Shown here: one piece after another, positions 59,119-64,000 of the stretch
How the letters are laid out: the number at the start of each line of letters is the position of its first letter
Position numbering within the stretch: position 1 is the stretch's first letter
Assembly: GCA_964643355.1 (NCBI GenBank)
Contig: CAZXPW010000008.1
Span: 42,818-106,817, forward strand
DNA from: FEN-1350 sp964643355
GTDB taxonomy: Bacteria; Planctomycetota; Phycisphaerae; Sedimentisphaerales; Anaerohalosphaeraceae
Direction of reading: 5' to 3'
Length of the DNA: 64,000 nucleotides
The notes under the pieces: generated by a model
The model's input: the letters and a program-made list of their open reading frames with translations, nothing else
Database searches by the model: none
Told to the model about the DNA's origin: nothing
Program-made: the position numbers and the translations under genes

Positions 59119-59804
59119 GGCGTTTCTCCAGGGGGTGAAGGCGGATATATAGATGAGATTAGGGTTTTTTGAGCGACAAAATAATAGGCACTTCCGATCC
59201 GACGAAGAAGCCATTGGGGAGAGGTAAAATGGAGATACCATCGGCCCATCAACAGTCGTCGAAGGATCCCCCCGTCCTGCAGAATCGTGAATCCGTGGTT
59301 TCGGATCCGTTCTGACCAGGCCGATCGTGCCCATTTATGCACATGTGTCGGATCCTTGTCGAGGCGATGGACCAGCCAGCCCAGCGGACCGTCATAGACG
59401 GGCACGACCCCGATCAGGATTCCGCGATCGGTCAGTCGCTGATAAATGGTTTTCATGGCCTCGTCCAAGGCATCAAGATGTTCCAGTACATCCCACGACA
59501 CAACAACATCCGGCGCCGGTTCGGTTGGAATACATTCGTAGGACCCCTGTTGGACTCGAACTTTCGCCGCCTTGACCGCCGCTTCTTTTACTGCGAATTC
59601 ATTCATATCGCATCCCTGGCAATCGTAGCGTTGACAAGCCAGCGACAGAAAATGCCCCATTCCCGTTCCCAGTTCGAACAATCGGCCGCCTCGAGGGACC
59701 CAACGATCAACCAGCTTTAAATAAAAATTCAGTTTGTTGCGACTGGTCTGTCGTTCATAATTCCCGTAACAGGATCGAAAGTAATGTTCGCCTTTCAGAT
59801 CCAT
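59115..59804 (-). CDS. Class I SAM-dependent methyltransferase
   Basis: A 229-residue cytoplasmic methyltransferase of the type 11/23 group. Motif I is FELGTGMGHFLSLA; the following acidic strand is CQGCDMNEFAV and motif II-like VVVSWDVLEHLDALDEAM. The C-terminal part (RSAWSERIRNHGFTILQDGG) is as in enzymes that modify lipid-linked or nucleotide sugars, but the substrate is not shown by the sequence. Its stop forms an ATGA with the start of the GT2 gene, and it starts only 1 base after the GH51 stop. Confidence 0.85.
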   Translation of the reverse strand: MDLKGEHYFRSCYGNYERQTSRNKLNFYLKLVDRWVPRGGRLFELGTGMGHFLSLACQRYDCQGCDMNEFAVKEAAVKAAKVRVQQGSYECIPTEPAPDVVVSWDVLEHLDALDEAMKTIYQRLTDRGILIGVVPVYDGPLGWLVHRLDKDPTHVHKWARSAWSERIRNHGFTILQDGGILRRLLMGRWYLHFTSPQWLLRRIGSAYYFVAQKTLISSIYPPSPPGETP

Positions 59805-59805
59805 T

Positions 59806-61776
59806 TCAATCCTGAATCGATAACCGTAAGACAGTCAAGGACAATGGCGGAAAAGACCGCTGAAATGAGGATTTGATTCCAGTGATCGAAGAGGGAACCG
59901 GAGCCACTTTCTTCGGCAAGGCGATCGAATTTTCATCTGCGGCCTTGCCGGTCAACTGAATTTGCGTTCCTTTTGGCTTGACGGATTTGACCCCATGAAG
60001 TTGAATATCGCAAGAAATGGCCCGGTCGGCGCTATTCACAACCTTGAGGATGATCTGCCCGGATGGCAGATCATGGGCGGCCGTGACATACAGGCCCGGC
60101 TGTTTGCTGGTTGCGGGGGGGTGACCTTCGATTCGAACCGGTAGCACGAAATCACCCCGATTCTGGCTGAATAGTTGCTGGACATAATAGTTCGGCGTGC
60201 CATAGGAATGGAGGTTGTCAAACCAGATCAGATTCGGTCGCCACTGCCACAAATCCTCGTGTGCAAATAAGGGGGCATAGGAAGCCATCACCACGACATC
60301 GGCGTTCCTCTCCAAGCCGGTCATGAAAGCTGCTTCGGACAAAGCGCACAGCCAGTTATTCCGATTGTCCGGACTGACGGTCTTGACGCTCTGTGCGGCG
60401 TATTCTCCCATAAAGACCTTCGGGCCGTTGCGGTCATAGTTGTCATATCGGCCGGCGTTATCGAAAAACCATTCCGGATTGGCGTAACAGTGTTCATCGA
60501 CAATGTCGGCCTTCAACTCTCGCAGCTTGGGCCAGAGAAAGTGGAATCGTTCGTCATCGGGTGATGGACCTGCGGCGGAAACCAGTAGGATTTTCGGGTA
60601 ACGGGTTTTAAGGGCTTTCGCGAATAGTGCGTATCTCTCGATATATTGCGGACCCCATTGTTCGTTACCCACTCCGAGAAATTTCATGCCAAAGGGTTCG
60701 GCATGTCCCATCCCGGCACGAATCTTTCCCCATGGACTATCGGCCGGACCGTTGGCGAATTCGATCAGGTCCAAAGCATCCTGAATGTACGGATCGATCT
60801 GGTCGAGGGGCACAAGCTCGCCCGAGTTAAACTGACACGCCATACCGCAATTGAGGATAGGCAATGGTTCGGCGCCGATGTCTTCGCAAAGCTGGAAGTA
60901 TTCAAAGAACCCCAATTGAAAGGACTGGAAGTAATCCGGCGCGGGGCGATGTTTGAACTCATTATTCCATCGGTTGATCAACAACGGCCGGTCTTCCGGT
61001 TTTCCAATGGTCTTCTTCCATTGATATCGAACATCCAGTGTGCGACCCTCGACGATACAACCGCCGGGAAATCGCAAAAACCCCGGCTTGAGATCGGCCA
61101 GCCACTGAACCGCATCGGCCCGAAGGCCATTTGGCCGGTTTTTCCAGGTCTTTTTCGGAACAAGCGAAATCCAATCCAGATCTACGGTTCCAGCCGTATT
61201 GGCGATGATCTGAAGACGGCCGCGGAGTTCGGTTGCAGTGGGGCGAAGCGTGATGGACAAGCGGGTCCACTTGGAATCGAACTTGGCGAGAGTCTCCTTG
61301 GCCAATACCTTGCCGTTTGGAGTGACCAGCTCAATTCGAAGCTCCGGATTGCCTTCCCCGATTTTTCGGGCCCAGACCGAGAATACATATTCATCCCGTT
61401 TTTGCAGGCCGATACCGCGGAACCCATCGCTGGCCACTCCGTAGCCGGCCTTGTCGGCTTTCATCCGGAGATAATGCGGATTCACCGGCGTTGCGGGGTC
61501 GGAATCGAGAATCTGCATCGAACCGGAGGCGGCGGATTTCAGTTCGGTCCAGCCCATCAATCTGTCTGGGAATTCGAACGATCGATTTTTGATCTTTTCG
61601 GCACACAAACCGCCGTCGGCACCGAAGTTAATGTCCTCGAAAAAGATTCCCCACATCGTTGCGGAAATGGCGGCGCCGGGTTTGTCGGCATCCACACGGA
61701 TCGTCACGGGGGCGGCCCATAGGGTACCGACAGAACAGGTCGTAAGCAAAAGGACTCCAAGTCGACAAGTCTTCAT
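59806..61776 (-). CDS. Secreted GH51 alpha-L-arabinofuranosidase
   Basis: Removes arabinofuranose from arabinan and arabinoxylan. It has 656 residues starting at ATG 61776 behind AAGGGAG; the signal peptide ends SVGTLWAAP. Residues about 25-60 form the first beta strand of the enzyme (ISATMWGIFFEDINFGADGG). A CBM4_9-like beta-sandwich inserted at about 60-195 (NRSFEFPDRLMGWTEL) is typical of the bacterial secreted subgroup. The GH51 barrel has acid/base Glu372 in GVGNEQWG and nucleophile Glu458 in FMGEYAAQS. It is separated from the main xylan locus by about 36 kb and cotranscribed with an AKR-like gene upstream. Confidence 0.92.
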   Translation of the reverse strand: MKTCRLGVLLLTTCSVGTLWAAPVTIRVDADKPGAAISATMWGIFFEDINFGADGGLCAEKIKNRSFEFPDRLMGWTELKSAASGSMQILDSDPATPVNPHYLRMKADKAGYGVASDGFRGIGLQKRDEYVFSVWARKIGEGNPELRIELVTPNGKVLAKETLAKFDSKWTRLSITLRPTATELRGRLQIIANTAGTVDLDWISLVPKKTWKNRPNGLRADAVQWLADLKPGFLRFPGGCIVEGRTLDVRYQWKKTIGKPEDRPLLINRWNNEFKHRPAPDYFQSFQLGFFEYFQLCEDIGAEPLPILNCGMACQFNSGELVPLDQIDPYIQDALDLIEFANGPADSPWGKIRAGMGHAEPFGMKFLGVGNEQWGPQYIERYALFAKALKTRYPKILLVSAAGPSPDDERFHFLWPKLRELKADIVDEHCYANPEWFFDNAGRYDNYDRNGPKVFMGEYAAQSVKTVSPDNRNNWLCALSEAAFMTGLERNADVVVMASYAPLFAHEDLWQWRPNLIWFDNLHSYGTPNYYVQQLFSQNRGDFVLPVRIEGHPPATSKQPGLYVTAAHDLPSGQIILKVVNSADRAISCDIQLHGVKSVKPKGTQIQLTGKAADENSIALPKKVAPVPSSITGIKSSFQRSFPPLSLTVLRLSIQD

Positions 61777-61810
61777 ATTATCTCCCTTTGAATTTTGACC
61801 CATTCAACAA

Positions 61811-62773
61811 TTAGGATCGCCAGGGTCGGTTTCGTTTGAGGTTGGACAGAACGCGATTGGCGATCTCGACATCGGCGGCGATTTCGAAATCGAACATGCT
61901 GGCGACAATATGATCGGCGCCGTTGGCAAAAGCGTGTTCAAAGGCCTCGGCGGGGGGGATGGCTCCGGCCGCCATGACTTTGAAAGCAATCCAGGGTTGT
62001 TTCACCTCCTTCATGGTATCGATCACCAGCTGGGGATCCGCACACCAATACCCGGGAATCTCCGCGGTTGCGCCCTTGATTTCTTCCGGCCGAGGAGCGG
62101 TCGGGTAATGATGCGAATGGAAAGTCTTAATGTAAAAATCCGCGGGAATGCTGTTTTGATGACATTGAATGACAACATTCACATCATGGGCTCCGATTCC
62201 AGAGGGCAAATTGTGCTTTTTGCCGATTTCAACGGCTTTCGCGATTAGATCGACTCGACCCTGCTGTGAGAGGGCGTCCGCACGAACCCCCCACAGATAC
62301 ACGGCTTCGGTCCCGATTTCGGCCAGTTGCTGGATACTACGAGTGTATGTCGCCATCGAGTTATCAATCTCGGCGGTGGTACAGATGATCCATTGCATCT
62401 TGCCGCCTCGCTTTCGATGTTTCTGTAAAATGTCCAGTGCCCAGGGTACGGTGTGAATGACCAGCGTGTTAACTCCGTTTGCCTCGGCGATGGCCAAAGT
62501 CTCCAGAATCTTGGCCTCGTTGTTGTACCGTTCCGCCAGGGAATAGACATATTGCAGATCACGACTATGCGTGTAGTGCGTCAGGAGGTTGCCGCCCAGC
62601 AGGATGCGGCTGACTTGCAGAGAACCGATGGTTCCAGTCGGCAGTGTTTGCGATTGAATCGAAACGGGAACTTCGGCAGCAACGGAAGGCAATCCGGCCG
62701 AGGGTAAAGTCGTTCCGGCGGTGACGGCCATAAGACCTTTGATTGCATCTCGACGGTTCAGTCCGATTGTCAT
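61811..62773 (-). CDS. Tat-exported aldo/keto-reductase-like TIM-barrel protein
   Basis: A 320-residue protein starting at ATG 62773 with AAGGA upstream. The twin-arginine signal is LNRRDAIKGLMAVTAG. The rest resembles the aldo/keto reductase barrel in layout (GSLQVSRILLGGNLL, IAEANGVNTLVIHTVPWAL, EVKQPWIAFKVMAAG, HIVASMFDFEIAADVEIANR), but I do not see the usual Tyr-Lys-His-Asp tetrad with confidence, so catalytic activity is doubtful. It is 34 bases upstream of the GH51 gene and cotranscribed with it, hence a role in sugar metabolism outside the cytoplasm is inferred. Confidence 0.7.
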   Translation of the reverse strand: MTIGLNRRDAIKGLMAVTAGTTLPSAGLPSVAAEVPVSIQSQTLPTGTIGSLQVSRILLGGNLLTHYTHSRDLQYVYSLAERYNNEAKILETLAIAEANGVNTLVIHTVPWALDILQKHRKRGGKMQWIICTTAEIDNSMATYTRSIQQLAEIGTEAVYLWGVRADALSQQGRVDLIAKAVEIGKKHNLPSGIGAHDVNVVIQCHQNSIPADFYIKTFHSHHYPTAPRPEEIKGATAEIPGYWCADPQLVIDTMKEVKQPWIAFKVMAAGAIPPAEAFEHAFANGADHIVASMFDFEIAADVEIANRVLSNLKRNRPWRS

Positions 62774-63045
62774 GGGATCGATCCTTATTTTCAAAGGTTG
62801 ATGGAACTCACCCCACTATAATATCATAGGAATCGCATGAAAGCGAGTGGTTTTTGAAAACCGCGAGCCGGTCTGCAGTGGGGCATGAGAATTCTTGTCC
62901 GCCCAAGGGGAGAGTCCTTGTTGCGGCGGATGCCCGTAAATGTCAGACCGGCTCGGCGGTACGGAAATGTGCGGGTGGGATACGATCTCGCGGGAGAGCA
63001 GGAAAGGCCGCGGATGCAGAGCCCGATGCCCGGCACGAAAAGCCC
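62774..63045. other. Intergenic stretch, nothing recognised
   Basis: 272 bases between the two minus-strand genes. Frames are open in places but have no start signal or convincing composition. I see no clear promoter. Confidence 0.4.
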
Positions 63046-63774
63046 TTATCGTTTTTTCATCGAAAGCGACATTCCCTGGCCTCCCGGATTCAGAAACAGC
63101 ATATCAAGGGCTGGATTCGTTGTAACCGCTTCGATGAATCCACCCATCCCATCATTCCCGCGGGCCATGGAAGTATTGTGGGCCAGGATTAATCCACCCG
63201 GACGGACTTTTGGCAGCAATTGTTTTAGGTAGTCGCCGTATCCTTCCTTGTCCGCGTCAATAAAGAGGATGTCGATCGGCCCTTCGAGATTTTTTACAGT
63301 TTCGTGAGCGTCTCCCATGACCAGAGTGACAATGCCGTCAACTCCCGCCCGCTTGAAATTTTCGAGCGCCAGCTTAGCCCTGCCTTCATTGATGTCGTGG
63401 GTGATCAGCTTGCCACCGGTTTTCCGCAAGCCCAGGCAAGTCCAGATCCCCGAATACCCATTGCTGCATCCGATTTCGACGACCTTCTGCGCATTTGTAC
63501 TTTCGACGAGTATCCGGATCAGCCGTCCATCGGCAGGACTGACATTCATCATGCCACGACTTTGGTTTTGATACATGTCGGAAAGAACATCCAAAACCGC
63601 CTTTTCCTCCATATCCTTCGAGACAGGATCTTTTTGCAACTCCACGCCGCCTCCTCCCCCCGGTCTGCCCATTCCTTCTCGACCGCTTCCCGGCCCACGC
63701 CCCGGTCCCTGTGCCGATACGATTCCAATCGCCGCAATCATCCCAAGGATGATGAAAGATGTCGTCCTGAACAT
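63046..63774 (-). CDS. O-methyltransferase-like SAM protein with signal peptide
   Basis: A 242-residue protein starting at ATG 63774 behind AAGGGA. The N-terminus is a classical signal peptide (SFIILGMIAAIGIVSAQ), followed by a Gly/Arg/Pro-rich linker (residues about 24-46, GPGRGPGSGREGMGRPGGGG). The rest is a class I methyltransferase of the catechol/caffeoyl-CoA type: motif I VVEIGCSNGYSGIWT, LITHDINEGRAKLA, VMGDAHETV, and the IDILFIDADKEGYGDYLKQ segment with metal-binding Asp. An exported SAM-dependent enzyme is odd because SAM is cytoplasmic; either the protein stays anchored facing inward or the fold has another use. Confidence 0.8.
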   Translation of the reverse strand: MFRTTSFIILGMIAAIGIVSAQGPGRGPGSGREGMGRPGGGGGVELQKDPVSKDMEEKAVLDVLSDMYQNQSRGMMNVSPADGRLIRILVESTNAQKVVEIGCSNGYSGIWTCLGLRKTGGKLITHDINEGRAKLALENFKRAGVDGIVTLVMGDAHETVKNLEGPIDILFIDADKEGYGDYLKQLLPKVRPGGLILAHNTSMARGNDGMGGFIEAVTTNPALDMLFLNPGGQGMSLSMKKR

Positions 63775-64000
63775 GTAGTTTCCCTTCCGAATGAAAACCC
63801 GGATTTATGGGGGGGGTAAACTTCCCCTCTGTCTGATAGTGGAAGGGGAAAAACAACGGTAACACCCGATCCGAGAAATTTTGGATAGGAGACGACCAAG
63901 TTCACAGCAGGGGGAGCTAAGGGTTGCCGACCTTGGCTGTGGCCTCTAAGAATGTGTATGAAAAGTTCGATTATCCGGGTTTGAGCCGATGAATCATCAA
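63775..64000. other. Right edge, nothing recognised
   Basis: 226 bases upstream of the O-methyltransferase-like gene. They should hold its promoter. There is a G-rich run at 63811-63817 and a possible small hairpin around 63920-63935; neither is distinctive. Confidence 0.35.

Noticed and set aside
60646..61722. 358-codon open frame on the plus strand
   Set aside because: Antisense to GH51, whose catalytic motifs are certain.
62824..63232. Several overlapping short frames on both strands in and next to the 62.8-63.0 kb gap
   Set aside because: None has a ribosome site, and they overlap the O-methyltransferase-like gene or each other in conflicting frames.
1..64000. CRISPR arrays, tRNA or rRNA genes, insertion sequences, prophage genes
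   Set aside because: I looked for regularly spaced repeats, cloverleaf-like GC-rich segments, transposase or integrase motifs and found none that hold up.

Overview
This 64 kb window looks like a chromosome segment from a plant- or algal-polysaccharide-degrading member of the Planctomycetota, probably Phycisphaerae-like. That placement is inference. It rests on an opening FecR-type anti-sigma C-terminus joined to a sugar-binding-like domain, a PEP-CTERM protein, a DUF1680 arabinofuranosidase, many exported glycoside hydrolases with extra beta-sandwich or beta-trefoil modules, Tat-exported sugar-isomerase-like proteins, and no SusC/SusD pair. I found no tRNA, rRNA, CRISPR array, insertion sequence or phage gene.

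Region 1 (1-23.8 kb, all + strand) is an arabinoxylan utilisation locus. After the FecR-like end come GH43, GH10 xylanase, GH62 arabinofuranosidase, GH127/GH146 beta-L-arabinofuranosidase, GH29 fucosidase and GH27 galactosidase. Then comes a catabolic block: GntP-type aldonate transporter, FAH-family 2-keto-3-deoxy-pentonate dehydratase, alpha-ketoglutarate semialdehyde dehydrogenase and a YagF/YjhG-type D-xylonate dehydratase. These three enzymes are the last three steps of the oxidative (Weimberg) pentose pathway to 2-oxoglutarate. The locus closes with an arabinanase-like GH43, a small secreted protein of unknown function, a GPH-family sugar symporter and a cytoplasmic GH43 beta-xylosidase. 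The pentose dehydrogenase and lactonase that would feed the pathway are not in the window.

Region 2 (23.8-41.4 kb) is mixed. It has a PEP-CTERM protein with its own promoter and terminator, a DUF2959 lipoprotein, a tiny zinc-ribbon gene, an 1830-residue GH2-related protein lacking the usual acid/base glutamate, a long coiled-coil protein followed by a tyrosine-kinase-like protein with a destroyed P-loop, a small Cys protein, a DUF486 membrane protein, an HTH/pseudo-cyclase fusion, a parallel beta-helix protein and a TIM-barrel protein with a CBM9-like domain.

Region 3 (41.4-53.4 kb) is a seven-gene minus-strand operon: a 7-TM SPFH protein, HflC, a His-tailed HflK, a P1B metal ATPase, an ABC ATPase, its permease and a membrane-anchored protein of unknown function. 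A second ABC-2 permease diverges from it. I regard this as the best candidate for an undescribed membrane system. Region 4 (53.4-64 kb) has an EamA transporter, a Tat-exported sugar-isomerase-like protein, a GT39-like membrane glycosyltransferase, and a minus-strand run of aldo/keto-reductase-like protein, GH51 arabinofuranosidase, methyltransferase, GT2 and WecB. It ends with an apparently exported O-methyltransferase.
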